Below are positions 11,125-20,976 of a stretch of 64,000 nt of DNA, one piece after another. The stretch spans positions 27,005,429 to 27,069,428 of the forward strand of contig OV121097.1 of assembly GCA_921293015.1 (NCBI GenBank), given 5' to 3'. The translations under genes and the position numbers were made by a program. Position 1 is the first letter of the stretch; every line of letters starts with the position of its first letter. The DNA is from Phorcus lineatus. Its lineage: Eukaryota > Mollusca > Gastropoda > Trochida > Trochidae. The notes below the pieces were generated by a model that did not search any database, was not told where the DNA came from, and saw nothing but the letters and a program-made list of their open reading frames with translations.

Positions 11125-13181
11125 CTGAGTGGAATGGGAATAGGTTCCCCCTGGGACAACCTCCGAAGGGGTACGAACCACGGCCTCGCTGGCCATAGGG
11201 GCGCTATCAGGATGAGCCTGACCACCCGGGTCGCCTGAAGTTTCGCCACCACTTGATTTAGAATGCTCGGGGGAGGAAAAGCGTAGGCATCCATCCCCTC
11301 CCATTCGAACGACAGAGCGTCTAAGCCCCACGCCCCGGGATCGGGGACGGGAGACACGTAGACCGGCAGCTGGTGGTTCAGTCGTGTCGCGAAGAGATCT
11401 ATGTGCGGTCTCCCGAAGAGCTGGCAAACCTGTTGAAAAGCCCTGGGGAGGAGTTTCCACTCCGTGGACGGGGGTTTGTCCGGCCTGGAGAGTGCGTCCG
11501 CTAGGACGTTCCTCACCCCCGGAATGTGCACCGCGCGGATTGACATGTGCAGCCTGTCCGTCAGGCGAAATAGATCTAGCGCTAATTGGAGGATGGCAAG
11601 TGCCCTGGTCGAGCCTTGCTTGTTTATTCCCCAAGCCGCTGTCGAGCTGTCCGTGTGCACCAGTAGCACTTGGCCCCACAGCAGAGCGGACCAGTGACAG
11701 ATTGCCAACCTGACAGCCTCCATCTCCAACTCGTTGATGTGGCGGGTGCGCTGAACCGACGACCAGAGCCCCGCCGTCTGATCCGTTCCCAGGTGGGCCC
11801 CCCCGCCCTGAGTGGACGCATCCACGAATAGGTGAGCTGTCGCCGCGGGGGGTCTGAGAGGGACGCCTGAGAACACGTTCTCCTGCACCCTCCACCAGGC
11901 TAGGTGAGGGACGAGCCGCTTGGGAAGCGGGAAAGCGTGACTGCACGCTTCCTCCCTGACGTGAGGATTGAGAAAAACCTGTAGGGGCCTCAACTCCAGC
12001 CGACCCCTCGCGGTGAGGTCCTGGGCTGAAGTGAGTAGCCCTAGTATCCGCTGCCACTGCCGTAGCACGAGCGGACCCTTGAGTCCCCGTTCTAGGAGAC
12101 CGTCTATCCTGCCCATCCGTTCCTGGGGAACGAAGGCCCTGTACTGAACGGTGTCCAGTCTGGCGCCCAGGAAGGTGAGCGAGGTTGTGGGTTGTAAGTC
12201 CGACTTGGCCAGGTTTACCAACCACCCCAGTCTCCTGAACAGCCCGATCACGAAATCCCGCTGTTCTCGGAGGACTGCGGGCGAGCGGTGGTGACTGAAC
12301 CCGTCGTCCAGGTACATAGCGAACTGTACATTGTGATGGTGAATTAATTGGACAACCGGCTGAGTCACTCTGGTGAAAAGCCACGGAGCGGATGATATCC
12401 CGAACGGGAGCACGTTCCACTGAAAGTGGCGCCCCCCCAGGACGAAGCGGAGGTACTTGCGGTGTTCCCGAAAGATGGGAATGTGCAAGTACGCGTCCTG
12501 GAGATCTAGAGATATCATCCAGTCCGATCGCTCCAGAAATAGCATCACTGACGACACAGTCAAGAGACGAAAATATGGCGGCCGTACGAGGTAGGAGCGG
12601 TTGAACACTGACATGTCGTGAATGAGCCGCCATTTTCCCGAGTCTCTCTTGGGTCGGACGAAAACGGGTGAGTAAAACCCGGGGGTTAGATCCTGGAGCG
12701 GGACTTCCTCCACCGCCTCCTTGGCGATGAGAATGTCCACCTGTTCCAACGTGAGAGCGAGCCTGTCGGCTGACAGCGGTCGCTCTGTTGGTTTGCAGGT
12801 GAGCGGAGGGGGAGACAAGACTGGAATCTGAAACCCCCGCTCCAGGATCCGACACACAAAGGGATCTAAGCCTAGCTGTTCCCAGTTTGCCACGAACTGC
12901 CCGAGACGCCCTCCGACAGGGCCATCCCAGGGAACAATCATAGGTGGAGGAAGCAGCGGAGCGCTCCACGAGTCACTGCTTCTTTGGGGTGAAGGGACCC
13001 TTCCCCCGCTTGGGCCACTTCCCTTGAGAGGAGAGCCTACCTGGTGAGGGGCCGGAGACGTTGCCTGAGTCTCTCCCTCCCCGACCCCCGAACCGAAACG
13101 ACACACCCCCCGTCTTGGGAGTGTGAGGCTGGGACGTCTGTTTCCCCTTCTTGGGTGTAGTGAACCCTTGCCTCCGTTCAC
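11031..13181 (-). CDS. DIRS reverse transcriptase and RNase H
   Basis: The 716-residue frame contains a reverse transcriptase domain, with GFYSPVFVRPKRDSGKW, then SLDLQDAYLHIPI and the YLDD active-site box. An RNase H domain follows, with FVDAS, ELEMEA, HTDSS and HIPGVRNVLADALSR. This is the pairing typical of DIRS elements, which lack an aspartic protease and a DDE integrase. It overlaps the gag-like frame upstream by about 209 bp and the recombinase frame downstream. The first 80 or so residues are Pro/Ser-rich and lie in the overlap, so translation may begin further in. It looks whole. Confidence 0.85.
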   Translation of the reverse strand: MNGGKGSLHPRRGNRRPSLTLPRRGVCRFGSGVGEGETQATSPAPHQVGSPLKGSGPSGGRVPSPQRSSDSWSAPLLPPPMIVPWDGPVGGRLGQFVANWEQLGLDPFVCRILERGFQIPVLSPPPLTCKPTERPLSADRLALTLEQVDILIAKEAVEEVPLQDLTPGFYSPVFVRPKRDSGKWRLIHDMSVFNRSYLVRPPYFRLLTVSSVMLFLERSDWMISLDLQDAYLHIPIFREHRKYLRFVLGGRHFQWNVLPFGISSAPWLFTRVTQPVVQLIHHHNVQFAMYLDDGFSHHRSPAVLREQRDFVIGLFRRLGWLVNLAKSDLQPTTSLTFLGARLDTVQYRAFVPQERMGRIDGLLERGLKGPLVLRQWQRILGLLTSAQDLTARGRLELRPLQVFLNPHVREEACSHAFPLPKRLVPHLAWWRVQENVFSGVPLRPPAATAHLFVDASTQGGGAHLGTDQTAGLWSSVQRTRHINELEMEAVRLAICHWSALLWGQVLLVHTDSSTAAWGINKQGSTRALAILQLALDLFRLTDRLHMSIRAVHIPGVRNVLADALSRPDKPPSTEWKLLPRAFQQVCQLFGRPHIDLFATRLNHQLPVYVSPVPDPGAWGLDALSFEWEGMDAYAFPPPSILNQVVAKLQATRVVRLILIAPLWPARPWFVPLRRLSQGEPIPIPLRWNLLVSEPSGRVHENPQALNLHAWLVSKRG

Positions 13182-14715
13182 CCGCCAGCCTGTTGGTCAG
13201 GTCCTGTTGTTGGACCTCGTGACGCTGTCTGAGGGCTTCGGGGATAGCACCCGCGAAAAGTGTGTGGGCTGACCCGGGGACTCCTCGGAGATTGCTACGA
13301 ATCCCGACGGGGAGGTTGGTCCGACCGAGGAACCCGTCTCTGCGTAGGTTGGTGATCCCCGCCGAGATACGCCCCGCGCTGAGCATAACCTGCGCCAGGC
13401 CTCCCGCCACGGAGCCGAACGCACGGTAAAGGGCCGGGGCTCCCTTTTCCATCTCCGCCTCCCTGGCGAAGACCGTCATCGCCTTACAGGCGTGAGCGAC
13501 GGAGTTAACCGTCCCCAAGATGGACCTGGCCTCCTTGTCCAAGTGGACTAGGTGAGCGTCCGAGACGTGGTGAGGGGTCGCGGGTGCAGCCACCCGTCTG
13601 ATGTCCTCGTCCAAGACTGGAGGATTAAGAGGGATGGGGGGGTCTGCCACCGGGAGGGAGGACCGCTGGCGGTCCGTCAGCACTAGGGGAGGGATGAGCC
13701 TTCCCGGCGCTGCGGCCGCGACCGCCGACTTGAAATCCTTCCCCGCCGTGTCATACAGGCGATGGGGGGGAAAGACCTGCCTCGTGCACCGTGGAGCCTC
13801 CTCCTCACAGAAGGACTCCAGCCGGGCCCGCTTGGTGGAAGAAGGTGATTCGTCCACCTCCTGAAGGGAAAGGCCCGCCCATTCCGCCACTGCGTCCATT
13901 TTGTCGGCCGCGTCCGACCCCGACGTACTCCCACTCCCTCCCTCGGATATAGGAATGAGGGGAGGGTTCGTCGTGTCCACAAACTCTGGGTCCGAGCGGA
14001 TGGGGGACCCCCCGGGGGTGGGCAAGTCGTTGGGGGAAACCTCCGGGGAACGGAGAGTGACCCTTCGCCCGGGACGAGGGGGAGGGGGAGGCGACACGGG
14101 GGTGGACCCCTCCACCGAGGGGGGAGTCTTCTCCCGTCTTACGGAAGCAGGGGGGGAAGCGCCCTCCCTGGCATCAAACATCCCCGTCACCATGTCTTTG
14201 ACGGACGCAAGTAATTGGGCGGAGAAGGCCGCTTCATCAAAATGAACTCGGTCCCCCGCCCTCCTCTTCCTCTTCTTCGACTTCTTCCGCACGCGGAGGG
14301 GAGAAATGCGAGGAGGGACGGAAGACCCTGAAGGGGAGCGGTGGCGAACGGGAAGGCGGGGGGGAGGGGGGGAGGGTAGACCTCCGATAGCGTCCCTGTC
14401 CGAATCGGACCCCCCAACCTCCGCCTGAAACTCCCTCGTGTCTTCCGAAATCACGAGCCCCTCCGAGGGGGAGGTGACAGTGGACGAAGGCGGATGGTTC
14501 CCGGAAGAGCGAACCCTACGCTTCGCGCATATGGCGTCCCTTTCACTCTTCCGTAAAGCCTGAAGGTAGAGTTTGAACCCCTCCGAAGTGAGAGATTCGC
14601 ACTCCTCACACCTGTCTTGTAGGGTGCAGGCGGACGTGCAGAACCGACAGAGGGAGTGGGGGTCGTGGGTCCCCGACTTCCGAAGTCCGCATCGCCCGCA
14701 GAAACCAGGGTACAT
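12973..14715 (-). CDS. DIRS gag-like protein
   Basis: The 580-residue frame occupies the first-gene position of the element. Its N-terminus is rich in paired cysteines (CGRCG, CRFC, CEEC), suggesting a small zinc-binding module. A long Pro/Ser/Arg-rich low-complexity section with a basic KKSKKRKRR patch follows, then a conserved-looking region around residues 330-500 and a Gly/Arg/Lys-rich tail. Identification rests mainly on position and composition, since gag proteins of this group vary widely. It looks whole. Confidence 0.65.
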   Translation of the reverse strand: MYPGFCGRCGLRKSGTHDPHSLCRFCTSACTLQDRCEECESLTSEGFKLYLQALRKSERDAICAKRRVRSSGNHPPSSTVTSPSEGLVISEDTREFQAEVGGSDSDRDAIGGLPSPPPPRLPVRHRSPSGSSVPPRISPLRVRKKSKKRKRRAGDRVHFDEAAFSAQLLASVKDMVTGMFDAREGASPPASVRREKTPPSVEGSTPVSPPPPPRPGRRVTLRSPEVSPNDLPTPGGSPIRSDPEFVDTTNPPLIPISEGGSGSTSGSDAADKMDAVAEWAGLSLQEVDESPSSTKRARLESFCEEEAPRCTRQVFPPHRLYDTAGKDFKSAVAAAAPGRLIPPLVLTDRQRSSLPVADPPIPLNPPVLDEDIRRVAAPATPHHVSDAHLVHLDKEARSILGTVNSVAHACKAMTVFAREAEMEKGAPALYRAFGSVAGGLAQVMLSAGRISAGITNLRRDGFLGRTNLPVGIRSNLRGVPGSAHTLFAGAIPEALRQRHEVQQQDLTNRLAGERRQGFTTPKKGKQTSQPHTPKTGGVSFRFGGRGGRDSGNVSGPSPGRLSSQGKWPKRGKGPFTPKKQ

Positions 14716-15350
14716 CGCTGACGATACCCTGGTTCGACGACACTTACCTGTGAGTGCACAAGGTATGTCCGTCCCTCACCGGACGGAGCGGAGCGGAGCG
14801 GAGCAAGCGCGTACAAGACGGAGGACGGACCAGTCCACCACGTCTGTCACCCGCCAGACGGACCGAGAAGGAGTGAAGCGAACGAGCGTACCGAGCGGAG
14901 GGCGGGCCAACCACTCACGTCCGTGTTCACTCACGCAACCACTCACCACGCGGACGCGTGTGAGAACCACTCACCCCAAGCGGGCGGGCAAGGCGAGACA
15001 CAAGGTACGTCGCTGACGCTACCTGCACTCGTCCCACGCACCAGCCGAGGGGTCAAAGGGCAGCCACCCGGAGGGATGCTGCCTGCGACCTGAGAAGCAC
15101 GAGCGCGCACGTGCAACTCAAGCGACACGACCCAAGCCGGGACGCGCGACACTAAAGGCCTGCCTGTACACACAAGCAGAACCGACAACAAAACTACCTC
15201 CAATTGACAATTGGAAGTGGCAGGGAGTAAGAGAAAACCACTCTTACACCCAAGGAATAACGTCAAGAGAAAAACTACAGCAAAAGTGCTATAAAGGCAA
15301 AGACACTTCGAGAGAGCTCAGAGATACGTCCGATCACTGAGCGACAGGAA
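14716..15350 (-). other. DIRS 5' leader
   Basis: GC-rich, non-coding section between the gag-like frame and the high-coordinate terminal repeat. It contains a short (GGAGC)n run near 14787-14802. Promoter activity of the element would be expected in or next to the terminal repeat; this is inferred from the family. Confidence 0.55.
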
Positions 15351-15480
15351 GTTGGAATGAGGTTTTGGTCACGTGACCATAGGTGGCGCGGCGGGGATGA
15401 GCAGGTAACTCCCGTATTGTTTTCTCTGTGTTATTGGTCGAGAGATAATTGATAGGCAATCAAGGGGCTACGGTGAGTCG
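15351..15480. repeat. DIRS element terminal inverted repeat (high-coordinate copy)
   Basis: Reverse complement of 9472-9603. The outermost segment to about 15506 is unique to this end and is copied in the internal complementary region. Confidence 0.9.
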
Positions 15481-15506
15481 GAGACGGTAGAGTACGCTAA
15501 ATAATA

Positions 15507-16362
15507 AGGGTATGATTCATGCACACTGTTTGAGGAAGGGACATAAGGCACACAGCTTTATTGTTTTTTAAATGCTGAATTTTTTAACCTTTTGCCTGCA
15601 GGATTGTTAAACAAATTTTTTGGTCAACATAATTTTTAAGATTATATTGATTTTACAAAGTTGATCCTAAAATTGCATGTTACAAGAGGCTAAACTGGTT
15701 TATTATTTCTTAAATGGGTGTTAAGTTGTTAACCTTTAGCCTGCTTGATTTTTAAACATTTTTTCCGGTCGACATAATTCACAAGCTTATTGGATCATTT
15801 TGCAAAATGGATTTTAAAATTGCATGTTATTGGAGGCAAACTGGTTTATTTTAAGTAGGTTTTAAGTTGTATCTCTGCAGCATGGACTAGTTTAAATGAT
15901 TATTTAGGTGATGATATTTTGTTTTACAAATAATAATTATGATCAAAATAATCGTTGTTGTTTCTGAAATGATTAAAAAGTGAACTATGAACATAAAGTT
16001 TGTCATGAAATTTGTGTGCAAAGAATAGCCCAATCCAACACACAAAAATTCATATCTTGCATTGCTGATCAATAACCTTTTGTACTATTTCATATTTTTA
16101 TTATTTTTTCATGTTAAATAAGCAAATGCCAAAACAACAACAGAAATTATTTAAGTCATAATCAGCAATTAAGGAGCATTAAGAAGCGATGCACATAGAA
16201 AAGGCAATATATTGTAGATAACAACCTCTTTATCGTTGTTTTCAAGTTGTTGCTCAGAAAATCTTGTATTTCTTATTTCAATGTCCTATTCAGCTGAAAT
16301 ACCTTTTTGAAACATTCAATTGAAAGTCAGGATTTGTGAATAAACCTCATACATACCTAACA
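15507..16362. other. AT-rich non-coding stretch
   Basis: No gene seen. A diverged duplication of about 150 bp occurs near 15580-15850, with the phrases TTTTAACCTTTTGCCTG/GTTAACCTTTAGCCTG and TAAAATTGCATGTTA repeated. Confidence 0.5.
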
Positions 16363-16617
16363 TAGGTTAAACCCCATTGGTGCAAATTAAGATGTACATA
16401 TACTGTTACACCATTTACACCATCTATATATATATATATATATATCACACTGCAGAAACTGTTAATTCCATTGGTGCAAACTAAAACGAAAGTCATAATA
16501 TACCATTTATACATAACACTGAAGAAATGGTGAATTCCCTTGGTGCAAACTAAGACGAAATTCAGTATGTACCATTTATACATAACACTGAAGAAATGGT
16601 TAATTCCATTAGTGCAG
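16363..16617. repeat. Tandem repeat, 69-bp period, with TA microsatellite
   Basis: ATTCC(A/C)(T/C)TGGTGCAAACTAA-type units start near 16465, 16534 and 16603 (69-bp spacing). A diverged first unit near 16370 has been expanded by a (TA)n run at about 16426-16445. Confidence 0.75.
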
Positions 16618-17597
16618 AAGAAGTATGTAGAGAATTCTAAAAATATCCAACTCTTGCAAATTGAGCTGTCAGTCTCCCATCAAGGGTTACAGCCTCTCAT
16701 ATTCCATAGTATTCAGAGTTGTTACATGCGTGTAAGCTAAACCAACACCTCCCTACCGCTTACCTAACTACCGCTTACCTAACTACAGTTCATGGGCAGA
16801 ATATACTATGTACTACCTACTACTTGGTTAACTCCCTGTACCTTTCAACTAAATTGCAAAATTGGAATGGTAAAAATAACAATATGCTTTCGGAATAAAA
16901 GAGAAGATTTTTTTATTATCATTTATGAAGAATATTTAATCATTAGAAGAACTAGCTGCAATAAACATGAATAAATACTTGAATTCTATTTGGGGATTAG
17001 TTGTTCTTTTGATCGGTTAACGTTTGGAACAGACAAGCATGGCAAAGGCTAAACAGAATTCTACATAGCATATGTGAAGTTGAACAAATTTGACTGAATG
17101 CTTTCATATTTGACTTTAATACTGCCATTCAATGTTACTTTTCATAGATGACTTTGTTATCAAGTCTTCAAAGAATAGACAACTGTCCATGAAGGCAAAT
17201 GTGGAGTATTTTCAAGAGTCTAATGCAAATAAAATCTACATAATAAATATACACTTTAGATATAAGTTTTTCAATTCTTAAATTCTCTGCTCTATCAATC
17301 ACTCAAAAACTTATTGACTTTGTACAGAACTTCATTCCTCATTACCACACATCTATATCCACAAAACATTACAAACACGATCTTTGGGATACCAACCTCA
17401 AAATATGGATATTTAGGCTTTCAGTCACCTCAAAGCAACACACAGGATGATTATACCAGTAAATCTGGCACTCCTAAGAACTCTCTCCAAGTTTCAAACT
17501 TTAACTGTCGTAAACAACACCGGTACGTCAACCCTTTGACCGGGCAATAGTTCACTGAATATCCACAAGACAAAGCCAGGAACCCTAGATAACCTAC
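16618..17597. other. AT-rich non-coding stretch
   Basis: No feature recognised apart from a small duplicated phrase CTACCGCTTACCTAACTAC near 16755-16785. Confidence 0.5.
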
Positions 17598-17718
17598 CTT
17601 GTTTTTGGCGCCCATGATGTAAGATGGTATGTCACCGATTGAGTCTATACTTAGGTACTCATTTCCTATGCAGCGTCCAAAAAATAGCGGACAAGATCGA
17701 CTTTCCGTCTTTAAGGAT
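17598..17718 (-). CDS. Candidate further exon of the RasGAP-like gene
   Basis: On the minus strand, TTATTTCTGACTCAG precedes the interval and AAG/GTAGGT ends it. Entering in phase 2, as the 22143-22246 exon requires, it stays open for exactly 40 codons and exits in phase 0. The peptide contains the phrases LFFGRCIGNEYLSI and SIGDIPSYIMGAKNK. It does not resemble the SHESLL-type segment that follows the basic motif in vertebrate SynGAP proteins. It could be a lineage-specific or alternative exon, or a chance open stretch. An ATG near its end (MGAKNK) would also allow an alternative start. Confidence 0.35.
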
Positions 17719-18897
17719 CTGAGTCAGAAATAACGTCCCACTCTGCACATGCTAAGCATGAAACTCTCACTGGCAGAGTCCATTCTCTCTAGAGGGGTGG
17801 GAGGTTTAATTAAAAACTGCTGGTATTTTTAGGCCTCAATAGGATTCAGTGTAAGGATTTTCAAGAATTTGTTTTTGAGACCTTCTCACCAACTTGAAAA
17901 CATGAACATCATTTACAATTAAGATCATTGACTTAAAAAAACAATTAATAATAAAAGGGTACCAAAATAACTGAACAAGATATGATCATGTTTACTAAAT
18001 TTGAATCATATAAGTATCTTTAGATTATAATCATTTCTTTGATATACTAAAGTGCCTTAAAATAAAAAATTCCAGAGTGCTTAACTTAAATAGAAGAACT
18101 TAAAAGCTCCTTTTTATTTTCCATTGTGATTTTTCATTTTTAAAATCCTTTTACTTTCTATTCATTCGGGGAAAAGTTACCTATATTTGAAAATGTGTTA
18201 CGTATCTTTTCCCATATTGAATAAAATATGTTTAGTAAATTCAAAATTAAAATTTTTTAAAATAAATTTGTTTATGATAAAGTTTCCAATTTGAAATAGA
18301 ACCCTTTTTTTTTTTTACACTCATCACTCAAAACTCCCAACTCTCAACTCTAAATCTACGTCCATGATCAACTTCTTAACAGCACTTTCAAAGTTTCTTC
18401 ACAAAAAATATGCAATTACACCATACTGAAAACCTCTTCATAACTAGCTTCAACCAAGAGCAATTTGATCCAAAGTATACACAACCAATTACAAAATCAT
18501 CAGGTAATCCAATTACATAAGATCACCATGCCCCAAATTACCTACTAAAGAGAAACGCCCATCACAATTCATCTGCTTAATTTAGGTTGGCATCTTTCGC
18601 CCCTGAATCAGATACGCTACACTTAGTAGAAAAACAAGAAATCCAGCATCCCTTTTCATGTTCAATTTGATGACAGGTGTTACAATATGCCACACCTGAA
18701 TGTATACCTATTAACACTTATACATTTTTTCATACATATTGCTTCTAAAAATTTCATAAGGAGAATGGATGGAAAAACTTTTTAAAAAATTTTTTTTTTA
18801 ATTTTTAATTTGATACTTCCACCAAAAAATTTTTCTATTAATATTCATATTTTTTCTGAATTTGTCTTTTACATAAAAAATAGAGCCATGGGCTCTG
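17719..18897. other. AT-rich probable intron
   Basis: No gene or mobile element recognised; several homopolymer A and T runs. Confidence 0.5.
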
Positions 18898-19008
18898 TAG
18901 CTCATCAGACTTTTGATAGAAATAGGTGTTGTGGTTTAGACCATGGGGTCATGGGCAGTGTAGGAAAGATAGCCTGTCCCAACGTCCGAGTTATTCACAA
19001 TCAAATAA

Positions 19009-20870
19009 AAAAGGCCCATTGCCCATTTGGGGTCAAGGGGTCACCGAACCTACAATTCAGAATCCCCATTGTCCAAGGAGTCTACACACAACTATTAAGC
19101 TATCAAGACCTTTTGGAACTGGAGAAGAAGATGAAAGTAGGATTTTAAGGTTTTGACCCCTGTGACCCCATTTGGGGTCAAGTGGTCACCAAACCTACAA
19201 TTTAGAATTCCCAGTGTCCAAGGAGTCTTCACACAATTTTTCAGCTCTCTAGACCTTTTGGAACTAGGGAAAAAGATTAAATTAGGGTTTTTAGGTTTTG
19301 ACCCCTGTGACCCCATTTGGGGTCATGGGGTCACCAAACCTACAATTTAGAATCCCCGTTGGCCAAGGAGTCTACACACACCTTTTCAGCTCTCTAGACC
19401 TTTTGGAACTGGAGAAGAAGATGAAATTAGGTTTTTCAGGTTTTGACCCCTGTGACCCCATTTGGGGTCATGGGGTCACCAAACCTACAATTTAGAATCT
19501 CCAGTGCCCAAGGAGTCTACACACAACTTTTCAGCTCTCTGGACCTTTTTGAACTGGAGAAGAAGATGAAAATAGGTTTTTCATGTTTTGACCCCTGTGA
19601 CCTCATTTGGGGTCATGGGGTCACAAAATCTACAATTTAGAATCTCCAGTGCCCAAGGAGTCTACACACAACTATTCAGCTCTCTGGACCTTTTGGAACT
19701 AGGGAAAAAGATTAAATTAGGTTTTTTAGGTTTTGACCCGTGACCCCATATGGGGTCATGGGGTCACCAAACCTACAATTTAGAATCCCCGTTGGCCAAG
19801 GAGTCTACACACACCTTTTCAGCTCTCTAGACCTTTTGGAACTGGAGAAGAAGATGAAATTAGGTTTTTCAGGTTTTGACCCCTGTGACCCCATTTGGGG
19901 TCATGGGGTCACCAAACCTACAATTTAGAATCCCCGTTGGCCAAGGAGTCTACACACACCTTTTCAGCTCTCTAGACCTTTTGGAACTGGAGAAGAAGAT
20001 GAAATTAGATTTTTCAGGTTTTGACCCCTGTGACCCCATTTGAGGTCATGGGGTCACCAAACCTACAATTTAGAATCTCCAGTGCCCAAGGAGTCTACAC
20101 ACAACTATTCAGCTCTCTGGACCTTTTGGAACTAGGGAAAAAGATTAAATTAGGTTTTTTAGGTTTTGACCCCTGTGACCCCATTTGGGGTCATGGGGTC
20201 ACCAAACCTACAATTTAGAATCTCCAGTGCCCAAGGAGTCTACACACAACTATTCAGCTCTCTGGACCTTTTGGAACTAGGGAAAAAGATTAAATTAGGT
20301 TTTTTAGGTTTTGACCCCTGTGACCCCATCTGGGGTCATGGGGTCACCAAACCTACAATTTAGAATCCCCGTTGGCCAAGGAGTCTACACACACCTTTTC
20401 AGCTCTCTAGACCTTTTGGAACTGGAGAAGAAGATGAAATTAGGTTTTTCAGGTTTTGACCCCTGTGACCCCATTTGGGGTCATGGGGTCACCAAACCTA
20501 CAATTTAGAATCTCCAGTGCCCAAGGAGTCTACACACAACTTTTCAGCTCTCTGGACCTTTTGGAACTGGAGAAGAAGATGAAAATAGGTTTTTCATGTT
20601 TTGACCCCTGTGACCTCATTTGGGGTCATGGGGTCACAAAATCTACAATTTAGAATCTCCAGTTCCCAAGGAGTCTACACACAACTTTTCAGCTCTCTGG
20701 ACCTTTTGGAACTGGAGAAGAAGATTAAAATAGATTTTTAAGTTTTTGACCCTTGTGACCCCAAATGGGGTCACGGGGTCACAAAATCTACAATTTAGAA
20801 TCCCCATTTGCCAAGGAGTATGCACATAAAATTTCAGCTCTCTAGAGTCATTGGTTCTGGAGAAGAAGTC
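19009..20870. repeat. 145-bp tandem array, about 13 units
   Basis: Units begin around TTTTGACCCCTGTGACC at about 145-bp spacing. At least three variants can be distinguished: CCCCGTTGGCC with GGAGAAG, CTCCAGTGCCC with GGAGAAG, and CTCCAGTGCCC with TAGGGAAAAAG. Most units match a consensus at well over 90% by eye, while the first and last are more diverged. One unit is a few bases short. Confidence 0.9.
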
Positions 20871-20888
20871 GAAAAAGTGAAAAGTTTA

Positions 20889-20932
20889 CGGATGGACGGA
20901 TGGACGGACAGATGGACGGACGCCGGACGCCT
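20889..20932. repeat. GGAC/GGAT microsatellite
   Basis: Imperfect tetranucleotide run (GGATGGACGGAC type) immediately after the 145-bp array and before the terminal hairpin, as in pearl-type elements. Confidence 0.8.
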
Positions 20933-20976
20933 TGCCATGCCATAAGCCCATCGGGTCTTTCAGACCTGATGAGCTA

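Larger units (their letters stand above)
9426..15506 (-). mobile_element. DIRS1-like retrotransposon, whole-looking
   Basis: This element of about 6.1 kb has the full layout of the DIRS1 group. It has inverted terminal repeats, unique outer ends, an internal region complementary to both outer ends, and three overlapping minus-strand frames for a gag-like protein, reverse transcriptase/RNase H, and a tyrosine recombinase. It is strikingly GC-rich against AT-rich flanks. DIRS elements integrate through a tyrosine recombinase and normally leave no target-site duplication; none is apparent. The terminal repeats are almost identical and I see no breaks in the main frames, so it looks whole and young. 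It lies in the inferred RasGAP gene region in the same orientation. Confidence 0.9.
18898..20976. mobile_element. Pearl/HINE-like non-autonomous element with internal minisatellite
   Basis: The ends carry TAGCTCATCAG (18898-18908) and its reverse complement (20966-20976). Between them lie about 13 copies of a 145-bp repeat, then a GGAC/GGAT microsatellite, then a hairpin-forming 3' end (AGCCCATCGGGTCT paired with AGACCTGATGAGCT, allowing G-U pairs). Molluscan pearl and related Helentron-derived elements have this order: unique end, core tandem repeat, ACGG-type microsatellite, unique end. The family assignment is by layout only; no Rep/helicase sequence is present. The reading frames inside shift phase each unit and are not genes. 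Confidence 0.65.

Noticed and set aside
11125-12969. Upstream extension of the recombinase frame to a 1002-codon open frame
   Set aside because: This part overlaps the reverse transcriptase in another frame and is an Arg/Ser/Gly-rich composition product; the recombinase proper starts near 11124.
19153-20653. Repeated 65-codon plus-strand frames starting MTPVTPFGV
   Set aside because: They recur every 145 bp, which is not a multiple of three, so each is the same tandem unit in a shifting frame, not a protein repeat.
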